The notes under the pieces were generated by a model. That model was not told the DNA's origin. It saw nothing but the letters and a program-made list of their open reading frames with translations, and ran no database searches. A program made the position numbers and the translations under genes. This document shows, piece by piece, positions 1-8,337 of a DNA stretch of 64,000 nt. The stretch spans positions 1-64,000 of the forward strand of contig JAEWZX010000032.1 of NCBI GenBank assembly GCA_023394965.1. Direction: 5' to 3'. This stretch comes from Pseudomonadota bacterium (lineage in GTDB: Bacteria > Pseudomonadota > Alphaproteobacteria > Sphingomonadales > Sphingomonadaceae). Position 1 is the stretch's first letter. Every line of letters starts with the position of its first letter.

Positions 1-126
1 ATGTTCGGACAACTCAAGATCAACCGCGCCATTGCCACCCGCTACGATCAACTCGCCAACAGCTTCCTCGGTATGGTCCACATCGCCACCGCCAGATACT
101 GGCTCAAATTTGTCCACGCCGCCTAG
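1..126 (+). pseudogene. IS5-family transposase, C-terminal fragment
   Basis: The first 41 codons of the window read in frame from base 1 to a TAG at 124-126. The peptide contains KINRAIATRYDQLA, followed by a segment ending in ARYWLKFVHAA. This is the typical C-terminus of IS5-group transposases, which follows the last catalytic Glu. The upstream DDE core lies outside the window, so the sequence cannot show whether the element is intact. It borders the alginate locus, which is compatible with IS activity near that cluster. No clear terminal inverted repeat was recognised after the stop. Confidence 0.75.
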
Positions 127-201
127 CAATCACACTCTCCAAAAATCCAAGACAAACAACCATCCTGACAATGGACCAGCTACAGCCGGAAACATGGCTA
201 T

Positions 202-215
202 ATACCAATTGGTAT
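202..215. promoter_or_regulatory. Perfect 14-bp palindrome, candidate GntR-family operator
   Basis: The sequence ATACCAATTGGTAT is a perfect palindrome about 100 bases before the TonB-dependent receptor start. Its half-site TTGGTAT/ATACCAA recurs as an inverted repeat at 5964-6002, between the FadR-type regulator and the PL6 lyase. The half-site resembles the TTGGTATACCAA core known for ExuR/UxuR hexuronate regulators of the same superfamily. It is inferred to be an operator for the regulator at 5215-5964. Confidence 0.5.
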
Positions 216-314
216 TACAGAAATTGAAGTTGACGACAGAATTATAACGAAACTGGTTGACGAAATTGCCTAGACAATTATTTTCGCGATCAAACACGGA
301 TGGGAGAGTGTCCA

Positions 315-3188
315 ATGTCACGAAAAGAAGGTTATCGGTGCGACTTGTTAGCAGCCAATGGTTGGGCTCGGCTTCGCTGCAGCGTTGCTCTGACCGTACT
401 CGCATGGCCTCATGTGGCTTTCGCGCAGGACAACCAAGGCTCACCTATCTCTGACGAGCCAGCACCCACAGAGATCGTGGTCAGTGGGATTCGGGCGACT
501 ATTCAGGATTCGATCGACACCAAGCGCGAAGCTACAGCAATTGTCGATTCCCTATCGGCGGATGACATTGGTGATATCCCTGCACTGTCGGTCGGTCAGG
601 CGATTCAGACCATCACCGGCGCAACGACACACCGTGAAAAGGGCGATGCCTCCGAAATCGCCCTGCGCGGCCTGGGGCCATTCCTGAGCAACTCGACCTT
701 CAACGGGCGCGAGGCCAGCAACGGCAGCGGCGACCGGTCGGTCAATTTCAACCAGTTCCCCTCGGAGCTGATCAACAAGATCACGATCTACAAGTCGCAA
801 CAGGCCAACCTTATCGAAGGTGGCGTGGCGGGCACTATCGAATTGGGGACATTGCGACCGCTCGATTATAACCGCCGTCGCATTCAGATCGAAGGCAAGG
901 TCAATTACAACCCCTATCAAGACCGGATCATTGGCGACGGCGGCATGGGCTGGCGCGGTACGATCAGTCTCGTCGACCAGTTTTCCCTCGCTGGCTTGGG
1001 TGACATGGGAATCTCCATCGGCTATCAGCGGCAGCGGACCGCCAACCCGGAGGAAACCCTGGCCGGCAGCTCGACCTGGCGCGCCTGCGATGATTCCGTC
1101 GATGTGCTGACCGGGAACTGCCGCGATGTCACAAACGCCGAGGTGAATGACGGCACGCCGTTCTACATCGTGCCCAATGCCATGACCTATCGCCAGATCA
1201 GCGAAGACGATCAGCGCGATGCGGTGTTCGGCGCTATCCAGTGGCGACCGTCACCGACCGTCGAGATCAACCTCGACGTCGAGTATTCGGACCGCTCCTT
1301 CGCTGAGGATCGCAGCGACCTGACCTTCTCGGAAATGCGGCTCGGCCTGAAAAACCGCGAGGTCGATCCGGCCGGGTTCCTGCGATACGTCGAGGGCATG
1401 ACCTCGCTCGAGTCCAACTCGACGCTGACCGAGCGCTCGGAGGAATATCTTGGCGGCGGGCTCGAAATCGCGGTTGATGCCAGCGATCGCCTGCGCCTTG
1501 TGGCGGACGTGTCCTATTCGGATACTACCCGGCTCGATCGGTCGCGCAGCACCCGTCTGCGCACCGACCCGCTCGACATTTACGGCAATCGCACACCGGT
1601 CGGCAATCAGCGCGTGGCCTACACCTACGATGCGCGCGACAGCTTTGCGCCGGTGTTCACGATCGATCCGCGCTTCGACCTCAATGACTGGTCGCTGTTC
1701 AGCGATGATGCCCGCCTGCGTCGTGACGAGCGCGAGCGCAGCAACACGATCTGGGCTGGTCGGCTCGACGGCAGCTATGAACTTTCCGGCCTGATATCCG
1801 CGCTGCACGCCGGGGTTCGCTACAGCCATCAGACCTATAACGACTACACCGACCGGGTGGAGATGACCCAGGGCGACCGCGATGTGGATCGCGATGCCAA
1901 CCTGGCCTGCCGCACCCGCTTCCCGCAGCGCGACTACCTGAAGGATGCCCCCGGCGACCAGATTTCCAGCTGGGCCACCTTCGATCCGCTGTGCCTGTTC
2001 GATGCCTATCTCGGAACCGAGGATCCGGGCCCCAACGACGACCTGCGCGCTATCACCAACACCGATGTGCTCGAACAGGTCTGGGCAGGCTATGTCATGG
2101 CCGATTACGAAGGCGACCTTGGCTCGCTGCCCGTGCGAGGCAACGTGGGTGTTCGCGTGGTCAGGACCGAGGTAGAATCGAACGGGCTGCGCAGCGCTCT
2201 CGATATCGTCAACAACGGCGACGGAACGATCCGGCTGGTCGAAACCGGCGACTTCGAGACGGTGACCATCAAGCACGACACCACCCGTGTCCTGCCCAGC
2301 GCCAACATGATCTTCGAACTCAAGCCCGAGCTGTTGCTGAGGGCGGCTGCCTATCGCGCGATGTCGCGCCCGGCACCCAGCGCGCTCTCGGCAGGGCGCT
2401 CGATCCAGCTCGATGACGGCACGGCCTTCACCGACGTAGCCGATGCCATCCGCAACATTCAGGCGGCTGGCAGCCCGCGTCTGGAACCGCTGATGTCATG
2501 GAATGGCGATCTGGCGCTGGAATGGTATCCCAATCGCGACACCATCCTGTCGACGACGGTCTATTACAAGAGCTTCTCCGGCGGGTTCCAGCCCGTCCGC
2601 ATCAACGAGGACTTTGAGGTTGGCGGGCAGCAGGTGAATATCCCGGTCTCGCAGACCCGCAACAGCGACGACAAGTCGTCCATCTATGGTCTGGAACTCA
2701 CCGCGGCAACGCGCTTCAGTTTCCTCCCGGCTCCGCTCGATGGCCTCGGCGCGAAGGTGAGCTACAACTACGCCAAGTCGAACTTCAAATCGCACGACAT
2801 CCTGCTGGGCGATTCCTACGATCCGGTGACCGAGGAAGTCGAACCGGGGATCATTCCGCCCGCCAACCTCTCGGGCTATTCGAAGCACGTGCTGTCGGCG
2901 CAGGCCTATTACGATATCGGCCCGCTCTCGCTGCAGGGCATCTACAACTACCGCTCGCAGTATTATCAGGACTTCGTCGGCGGAAACAGCCAGCTGCGCT
3001 ATGTCGGCGACAACCAGACCTTCGACCTGCGCGCATCGCTCGATGTGATGCCGGGCGTGTCTCTGCGGGTGGAAGCGCTCAACATCTTCAACGAACCGAA
3101 GGTGACCTACATGCCGGTGGTCGGAAGCACGCGCCAGTATCACTACTATGGCTCCAAGTACTTCATCGGCCTGCGGGTGAAGCTGTGA
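315..3188 (+). CDS. TonB-dependent receptor, probable alginate oligosaccharide importer
   Basis: An outer-membrane receptor of 957 residues that would use TonB-ExbBD energy to bring oligosaccharides into the periplasm. An N-terminal hydrophobic stretch ends at AFAQ (signal peptide). A plug domain follows (about residues 50-170), with VVSGIRATIQDSID near the mature N-terminus, RGLGPF and IEGGVAGTIELGT. A long beta-barrel runs to the C-terminus, with a terminal aromatic barrel strand. The style matches the Caulobacter/Xanthomonas CUT-locus receptors rather than SusC, and no SusD partner is present. ATG 315 is chosen over ATG 300 because GGGAGAG sits 8 bases before it. The gene overlaps the downstream esterase start. 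Substrate assignment rests on its position beside three alginate lyases. Confidence 0.85.
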   Translation: MSRKEGYRCDLLAANGWARLRCSVALTVLAWPHVAFAQDNQGSPISDEPAPTEIVVSGIRATIQDSIDTKREATAIVDSLSADDIGDIPALSVGQAIQTITGATTHREKGDASEIALRGLGPFLSNSTFNGREASNGSGDRSVNFNQFPSELINKITIYKSQQANLIEGGVAGTIELGTLRPLDYNRRRIQIEGKVNYNPYQDRIIGDGGMGWRGTISLVDQFSLAGLGDMGISIGYQRQRTANPEETLAGSSTWRACDDSVDVLTGNCRDVTNAEVNDGTPFYIVPNAMTYRQISEDDQRDAVFGAIQWRPSPTVEINLDVEYSDRSFAEDRSDLTFSEMRLGLKNREVDPAGFLRYVEGMTSLESNSTLTERSEEYLGGGLEIAVDASDRLRLVADVSYSDTTRLDRSRSTRLRTDPLDIYGNRTPVGNQRVAYTYDARDSFAPVFTIDPRFDLNDWSLFSDDARLRRDERERSNTIWAGRLDGSYELSGLISALHAGVRYSHQTYNDYTDRVEMTQGDRDVDRDANLACRTRFPQRDYLKDAPGDQISSWATFDPLCLFDAYLGTEDPGPNDDLRAITNTDVLEQVWAGYVMADYEGDLGSLPVRGNVGVRVVRTEVESNGLRSALDIVNNGDGTIRLVETGDFETVTIKHDTTRVLPSANMIFELKPELLLRAAAYRAMSRPAPSALSAGRSIQLDDGTAFTDVADAIRNIQAAGSPRLEPLMSWNGDLALEWYPNRDTILSTTVYYKSFSGGFQPVRINEDFEVGGQQVNIPVSQTRNSDDKSSIYGLELTAATRFSFLPAPLDGLGAKVSYNYAKSNFKSHDILLGDSYDPVTEEVEPGIIPPANLSGYSKHVLSAQAYYDIGPLSLQGIYNYRSQYYQDFVGGNSQLRYVGDNQTFDLRASLDVMPGVSLRVEALNIFNEPKVTYMPVVGSTRQYHYYGSKYFIGLRVKL

Positions 3189-4141
3189 TGCGCCCGGCTC
3201 TGCGCACGAGGGGAACCTGCCGCAAGCTGGCAACAGCGTTGATGGCCTCGACGGTGATGCTGGCAGGCTGCGCCTCGGCGCAACCAGCCGGCACGCGGGC
3301 CCCCGCCTCCGTGGCAGCGCGGCCATCGCCGGAAGCGACCGGCCCGGTGGCGGCGGTCTATAAGGATCTGGTCTATCGCTCCGTCGACGGGACCGACCTG
3401 CACCTCGACCTTTACACCAGCGCCCGGTCCAACGGTCAGCCCTCCCCCCTGCTGGTCTATTTCCACGGCGGAGCCTGGGCGCGCGGTCAGCGCCCGGAAA
3501 GCTGGCGCGGCTATTCGCGCTTTCTCGAGCGCGGCTATGCGGTGATTACCGTGCAGTACCGTCTGGCGGGCGAAGCGCAGGCTCCGGCGGCGGTACAGGA
3601 TGCGCGCTGCGTGCTGCACTGGATCGGCGCGAATGCCGATCGCTACGGCTTCGATGTCGACCGGATTGTCACGCACGGCACCTCCGCGGGTGGGCACCTC
3701 GCCCTGATGGCTAGCTACCTCGAAGCGGAAGACGGGCTCGATACCCCCGACTGCGAGGGCGCACCGAGGGTCGCCGCCGTGCTCGATTTCTACGGGCCAA
3801 CCAACCTTGGGCAGCCCTACAACGGCGCTGCCTCGGGTCGCCATCCCTCGGTCGTGCGCTGGGTGGGCGACGGCCCCGGCGCGACCGACATGGACGTGCG
3901 GATGTCGCCGCTCACCTATGTCGCGCCGGACGTGCCGCCGACCATGATCGTCCATGGCGACAGCGACGAGGTGGTTACCATCGAGCAGTCGCGCGAACTC
4001 TATGCCGCTTTGCAACAGGTAGACGTGCCGACCGAGATGGTGATCGTGCCGGGTGGCGGCCACGGCAAGTTTCCGGACGCCGAAAAAGCGCGCGTTGCCG
4101 GAGAAGTCGATCGTTTTCTCACTGCAATCGGCCTTCCGTAA
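3188..4141 (+). CDS. Alpha/beta-hydrolase lipoprotein, probable carbohydrate esterase
   Basis: A 317-residue esterase of the BD-FAE/HSL-like alpha/beta-hydrolase group. The signal sequence ends in the lipobox LAGC (Cys28), predicting a lipoprotein. The oxyanion motif FHGGAW, the nucleophile motif GTSAGG (Ser166), an Asp in VHGDSDEVV and a His in GGGHGKF make a complete catalytic set. ATG 3188 overlaps the TGA of the receptor gene (TGATG), so the two are translationally coupled. Bacterial alginate is O-acetylated, so removal of acetyl groups from imported alginate is an attractive role. That is inference; another ester on the polymer is possible. Confidence 0.75.
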   Translation: MRPALRTRGTCRKLATALMASTVMLAGCASAQPAGTRAPASVAARPSPEATGPVAAVYKDLVYRSVDGTDLHLDLYTSARSNGQPSPLLVYFHGGAWARGQRPESWRGYSRFLERGYAVITVQYRLAGEAQAPAAVQDARCVLHWIGANADRYGFDVDRIVTHGTSAGGHLALMASYLEAEDGLDTPDCEGAPRVAAVLDFYGPTNLGQPYNGAASGRHPSVVRWVGDGPGATDMDVRMSPLTYVAPDVPPTMIVHGDSDEVVTIEQSRELYAALQQVDVPTEMVIVPGGGHGKFPDAEKARVAGEVDRFLTAIGLP

Positions 4142-4189
4142 AGATCTGCGCGCGGCCAAGACCGAGCGCACAACCTGCCTGCTGAAACC

Positions 4190-4227
4190 GATTGCGCCGC
4201 CCATTCCCCGGAATGGGCGGCGCAATC
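4190..4227. terminator. Long perfect hairpin between convergent genes
   Basis: A 17-bp perfect stem (4190-4206 with 4211-4227) closes a 4-base loop between the esterase stop and the PL7 stop on the opposite strand. The stem is GC-rich and begins GATTGCGCCGCCC. There is no strong T tract on either side. It probably acts as a shared terminator or mRNA 3-prime stabiliser for both transcripts. Confidence 0.6.
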
Positions 4228-4236
4228 ATATCCCGG

Positions 4237-4986
4237 TCAGGTATCGAAGTTCAAGGTCGACAGGCGGACGCTACAATCGCCTGCGTTCTGGAGGTAGCAG
4301 CCCGTCTTGAAGTACACCGACTTCGACGACTGAGTGTAGTAGCTCATGTTGTCCGACCAGGTTTGCACATCATTATCGCCGAGCTTCGCGGTGATCGTGC
4401 CATTGTCGTTATAGACGAGGTCGAGCTTTGTGAAGCTCGTGGGTGCCGGACCCAGAGGCTTGTACTGATACTGCGGCGACAGCCCGGCGTTCGTGCGGTA
4501 AATGCCCCAGAGATAGTTGCTCAGGCCACTGCGCGAACTGAGGAATTCGACCCGCAGGATCGGCTGGCCGCCGGTCTGCCCGTAAATCTGGGCGACGGTA
4601 AAACGGGTGGAGTAAGACCCGCCATACCGAAGGCTCAACCGCAGATTCATCGCCATATCGGTGCGACTTCCGGCAAAGGAATCGCCCCTCAGCTCATTTC
4701 GCTGCGAAGAACCACCACCATCGATCTTGAACTGCATGTTGGTATTGTCGAGATACCAGTTATCTGGATCGTAATAGTAATTAATGATATTGCTGTTTGT
4801 TATGCAGGTGCTGGAGGTGGGCAGCTGCAGTTTGGCTTTTTCCAGCGCATTCTTGAACTTCGCCTCGGAATAGGGTGATCCATTGGTGTCCTGTACTGGA
4901 TCGCAGGCGAATGCAGCCCAGGCCGGCGACGCCAATCCCATGCTGAGCCCCATCGCTCCGGCGAACATGATGCATTTCTTACGCAT
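4237..4986 (-). CDS. Secreted PL7-like alginate lyase with variant QIY motif
   Basis: A 249-residue secreted protein of the PL7 (alginate lyase 2) jelly-roll fold, which cleaves alginate by beta-elimination. The signal peptide ends at AWA before AFACDP. Family landmarks are RNELR (96-100), QIY (133-135) and YFKTGCYLQ (225-233). The usual QIH is QIY here, so the His that neutralises or abstracts the C5 proton is replaced by Tyr135, while the second catalytic Tyr231 is kept. ATG 4986 is preferred over the ATG at 5025 because GGGAGAGAGG lies just upstream and the signal peptide then starts cleanly with MRKK. The gene faces the rest of the locus and has its own upstream region. Family assignment is fairly sure; activity is less so. 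Confidence 0.7.
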   Translation of the reverse strand: MRKKCIMFAGAMGLSMGLASPAWAAFACDPVQDTNGSPYSEAKFKNALEKAKLQLPTSSTCITNSNIINYYYDPDNWYLDNTNMQFKIDGGGSSQRNELRGDSFAGSRTDMAMNLRLSLRYGGSYSTRFTVAQIYGQTGGQPILRVEFLSSRSGLSNYLWGIYRTNAGLSPQYQYKPLGPAPTSFTKLDLVYNDNGTITAKLGDNDVQTWSDNMSYYTQSSKSVYFKTGCYLQNAGDCSVRLSTLNFDT

Positions 4987-5017
4987 AATCCTCTCTCCCT
5001 TATGATATTTGTAACAG

Positions 5018-5027
5018 GTATGCATAC
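5018..5027. promoter_or_regulatory. Palindrome upstream of the PL7-like gene
   Basis: GTATGCATAC is a perfect 10-base palindrome about 30 bases upstream of the PL7 start at 4986. Extended, it reads AGGTATGCATACAA, which resembles an imperfect GGTAT-ATACC operator. It may be a weaker site for the regulator encoded on the other side of the intergenic region. The match to the two better repeats is only partial. Confidence 0.3.
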
Positions 5028-5214
5028 AAAATGCCTATTGGCAATACAAAGAGGAATGCACTTAGATTGGTGTGCAGCTGCGACATCCCTGCCGCCGCCC
5101 CGGTTGGTGGTATGGCGTGGCGGAGCTATCGCAGCGAGGTTGCGCTAGGCGATATGGCCATGCCAATTTATCGGTGCTAACAATGGGTTCGCTTACCAAG
5201 GATACGTATTCACG

Positions 5215-5964
5215 ATGGGTCAGATGTCTACAAAGAGGCTATTCCAAACGGTTGCGAAGCAGATTGAAGACCTCATCGACGAGGGACTTTATCCGGCCGG
5301 AACCCGCCTCCCCGGCGAGCGTGAGCTTGCGGAGAAACTGGGCGTAAGCCGCGTGACCATTCGCGAGGCGGAGATTGCCTTGCAGGCAATGGGTCGCCTG
5401 GAAATCAAAACCGGGTCAGGCGTTTACGTCAGCGAGACGCCTCCGACGATGAAGCATGCCCTCCCGAAGGTCAGCGCGTTCGAAGTGACCGAGGCGCGCC
5501 TGTTGATCGAGTCGGAAACCGCAGCTTTGGCCGCCCTCAACATCGACGAAGCAGGTATCGAACATCTGGAAGATCTGGTCGCGCAAATGCGGTCGGGCAG
5601 CGAGAAAGAGGCCAACGAAGCCGACGAACTGTTCCACCTCCGGATCGCCGAAGCATCGAACAATGCCGCCATGGTCCATACCGTGAAGGCGCTCTGGCAG
5701 ATGCGTGAAGACATACCTGAGGTAAAACAGATATATGCATCCGTCTGCGTACATGATGCGCAGTCACGGACCGAAGAGCACAAGGCAGTGTTCGACGCAA
5801 TCAAGGCACGTGATCCCGCTGGCGCCCGTACCGCCATGCGTGACCACTTCCACCGCCTGATCGACGCCATGCTCGATGCAGCGGAACGCAAGGCCATCGA
5901 CGAAGCCAGGCAGCAGGCTAGCGCCAGTAGGCAACGGTTTGCAGCAGCCACCCGCATGTCCTGA
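5215..5964 (+). CDS. GntR-family (FadR subgroup) transcriptional regulator of alginate genes
   Basis: A cytoplasmic DNA-binding protein of 249 residues. The N-terminal winged helix (about 5-75) contains LPGERELAEKLGVSRVTIRE, the standard GntR recognition helix region, and the wing GSGVYV. The C-terminal half is an all-helical FCD domain (about 90-225) whose metal-site type residues fall in ELFHLRIAEAS and in HKAVFDAI with MRDHFHRL. FadR-subgroup members in uronate catabolism commonly sense KDG or related sugar acids. It lies between the PL7 gene (divergent) and the PL6-PL17-kdgF operon and probably controls both and the receptor. The first ATG (5215) is used; an alternative ATG at 5224 would remove three residues. 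Confidence 0.85.
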   Translation: MGQMSTKRLFQTVAKQIEDLIDEGLYPAGTRLPGERELAEKLGVSRVTIREAEIALQAMGRLEIKTGSGVYVSETPPTMKHALPKVSAFEVTEARLLIESETAALAALNIDEAGIEHLEDLVAQMRSGSEKEANEADELFHLRIAEASNNAAMVHTVKALWQMREDIPEVKQIYASVCVHDAQSRTEEHKAVFDAIKARDPAGARTAMRDHFHRLIDAMLDAAERKAIDEARQQASASRQRFAAATRMS

Positions 5965-6002
5965 TTTGGTATTATATTGTTTTTTAAATCATCATACCAA
6001 AT
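5964..6002. promoter_or_regulatory. Inverted repeat ATTTGGTAT...ATACCAAAT, candidate operator
   Basis: Nine-base arms (5964-5972 and 5994-6002) flank a 21-base AT-rich spacer directly after the regulator stop codon and about 70 bases before the PL6 start. Each arm contains the TTGGTAT half-site seen in the palindrome at 202-215. A TTGACA hexamer at 6006-6011 sits next to the right arm and could be a -35 element, although no good -10 was found at the usual spacing. Confidence 0.5.
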
Positions 6003-6072
6003 TGATTGACACTTTAACCACCCCTCGGCTAGCCCATGCTCCGCGAACGTGGCCAAAGGCCGGGAGAGGACT

Positions 6073-8337
6073 ATGCTCAGGATATGCCTGCTAGCGGCCG
6101 TAACGCTATTGCCCGCCGCCCCGGCCTGGGCAGAGCAATATTACGTCCGCAACCAGAGCGAATACGCACAGGCACTTCGCGGTATTGAAGCTGGCGACGT
6201 TATCATCCTTGCCAACGGCGAGTGGCGGGATGTCAATCTCGTCATCACCGGCCAGGGGCGCGAAGATGCACCGATCACCCTGATCTCGGAAGAGCCGGGC
6301 AAGGTTATCCTCACCGGGCAGTCGAGCCTGCGGATCGGCGGGGAGTACATCCTCGTGACCGGGCTCGTGTTCAAGGACGGCTACAGCCCGCGCAGCGAGG
6401 TCATCTCGTTCCGGCGCAACCGGGAGGATCAGGCCCGCAATTCGCGCGTGACCAAAGTGGTCATCGACGGCTTCAGTAAACCCGGCCGCGATGACACCGA
6501 TATCTGGGTGGGCCTCTATGGATCGAACAACCGGTTCGATCACTCCTATCTTGCCGGCAAGACCAACAAGGGCGTCACGCTCGCCGTGCGTCTCGACACC
6601 GAGGAGAGCCGCGAGAACGGCCACCGCATCGATCACAACTACTTCGGCCCGCGCCCTGTTCTCGGTTCCAACGGTGGCGAGTCCGTGCGGATCGGCACCA
6701 GCACATATGCGATGTTCAATTCGAACACGCTGGTGGAGAACAACGTCTTCGACCGCTGCGATGGCGAGGTCGAGATCATCTCGTCGAAGTCGGGCGGCAA
6801 CATCTATCGCGGCAACGTGTTCCTGCAGTCGCAGGGCACGCTCACGCTCCGCCACGGCGACAACAATCTGGTCGAGCGCAATGTGTTTCTCGGCGGTGGC
6901 AAGGAACACACCGGCGGCATCCGTGTCATCAATCGTGGGCAAACCGTGCGCGACAACTACCTCGAAGGCCTGCGCGGAACCGGGTTTGCGAGCGCCCTGT
7001 CGGTGATGAACGGCGTCCCCGATTCCCCGGTCAACCGCTATGTGCAGGTTGAGCGGGCGAGCATCACCAACAACACGATCGTCGACAGCGCCCGCATCAC
7101 GCTGGGAGCGGGCGCTGACGAGGAGCGCTCTGCCCCGCCGATCGCCAGCACCTTCGCGCGCAACCTGCTGGGCGGGATCGAAGGCAAGACGTTTATCACC
7201 GTCGATGCGGATATTTCCGGCATCGCCATGGCGGACAATCTCGTCGTCGCGGACGAGATCCGCGCCGCAAAGCCGGACTTCCAGCGCGCCACCCCGCAGG
7301 CCGACCGCGCCGCAAATGGCCTGCTCTATCCACTCGACCCCGCGCTGGCGCAGATCGGTGCGCCGCGCGATCTCTCGCCTGTCAAGCTCGATGAGGTCGG
7401 CCCCGCCTGGTACGCCAAGCCCTCCCCTCATGTCGCCTTCGGTTCGTCCGGACGCGTGATCGCGGTGGCGAACGAACCCGATGCCCTGGTCGATGCGGCA
7501 GATGCGGCTGCCACCGGCGATATCCTCACGCTGACCGCTGGCGAATATCTGGCCCACCGGCCTGTTGCGCTGGACAAGGTGCTGACCATTCGCGGTGCCT
7601 CTGCGAATGAAGGCCAGAGCGTGATCCGCTTTACCGGCCCGAGGCTGATTGAGCTTCGCGAGGGCGGCAACCTCCAGCTGGAAGACCTCGTGATCGACGG
7701 CAGCCTTGCGCCCGCGACGGCCGGCAATGCCGTGATCCGCACCGCAGCAGAGCCGATCCAGTCGAACATGCGAGTGGACCTGAACCGCGTGAACGTGCGC
7801 AATCTCGACTCTGCGGCGGCGTTCTCCATGCTCGCGCTGGGCGCAAACACCTTCGCCGACCGCGTGACGATCCGCAAAAGTGCCTTCGCCGGGATCACCG
7901 GCGCGATCGTTTCTGCGGCAGCGGAGACCGGCGATGTCGGCCAGTACAATGTCGAGCATCTCGAAATCTCGGGAAGCAGCTTTGCGCAGGTCGGCGGCCC
8001 GATTGCCGACATCTATCGCGGCGGGCGCGATGAGAGCACTTTCGGGCCTGCCGTTTCGATCACCGACAATACCCTGTCCGAAGTAGGCCGCGCTGGGGCG
8101 CGCGAGCAAGCCGCCTCCATCCGCCTGCACGGGGTGCAGAGCGCCAGGGTCGCACGCAACACCTTTGCTGCCAGCGCCCCGCTGATGATCGCACACACCG
8201 CCGGCACGCCCGACAGCGCCGTGGTCGGCAACACCTTTTCCGCCACGCCCCGGCCGCTCTACGCCGAGCTGGTTTTCAACGGACAGCCCCGCGTGCGGGA
8301 GCGTGACAACACATTCGCCGAGGGAAATGCGAAATGA
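6073..8337 (+). CDS. PL6 alginate lyase, two-domain beta-helix form
   Basis: A secreted polysaccharide lyase of 754 residues. The signal peptide ends at AWA before EQYYV. The N-terminal half is the chondroitinase-B-like right-handed beta-helix of family PL6, with repeated N-rich turns such as NNRFDHSYLAGKTNKGV. The catalytic Lys239 (in SSKSGGN) and Arg260 (in LTLRHGD) lie 21 residues apart, the spacing of the catalytic pair in chondroitinase B and in AlyGC. The C-terminal half (from about 470) is a second beta-helix, as in two-domain PL6 enzymes. ATG 6073 follows GGGAGAGG and is preferred over ATG 6049. It probably degrades alginate, or MG-rich oligomers, in the periplasm. The end overlaps the PL17 start by four bases. 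Confidence 0.9.
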   Translation: MLRICLLAAVTLLPAAPAWAEQYYVRNQSEYAQALRGIEAGDVIILANGEWRDVNLVITGQGREDAPITLISEEPGKVILTGQSSLRIGGEYILVTGLVFKDGYSPRSEVISFRRNREDQARNSRVTKVVIDGFSKPGRDDTDIWVGLYGSNNRFDHSYLAGKTNKGVTLAVRLDTEESRENGHRIDHNYFGPRPVLGSNGGESVRIGTSTYAMFNSNTLVENNVFDRCDGEVEIISSKSGGNIYRGNVFLQSQGTLTLRHGDNNLVERNVFLGGGKEHTGGIRVINRGQTVRDNYLEGLRGTGFASALSVMNGVPDSPVNRYVQVERASITNNTIVDSARITLGAGADEERSAPPIASTFARNLLGGIEGKTFITVDADISGIAMADNLVVADEIRAAKPDFQRATPQADRAANGLLYPLDPALAQIGAPRDLSPVKLDEVGPAWYAKPSPHVAFGSSGRVIAVANEPDALVDAADAAATGDILTLTAGEYLAHRPVALDKVLTIRGASANEGQSVIRFTGPRLIELREGGNLQLEDLVIDGSLAPATAGNAVIRTAAEPIQSNMRVDLNRVNVRNLDSAAAFSMLALGANTFADRVTIRKSAFAGITGAIVSAAAETGDVGQYNVEHLEISGSSFAQVGGPIADIYRGGRDESTFGPAVSITDNTLSEVGRAGAREQAASIRLHGVQSARVARNTFAASAPLMIAHTAGTPDSAVVGNTFSATPRPLYAELVFNGQPRVRERDNTFAEGNAK

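Noticed and set aside
6106..8196. Long minus-strand open frame opposite the PL6 gene
   Set aside because: A shadow frame of GC-rich coding sequence, with no family motif.
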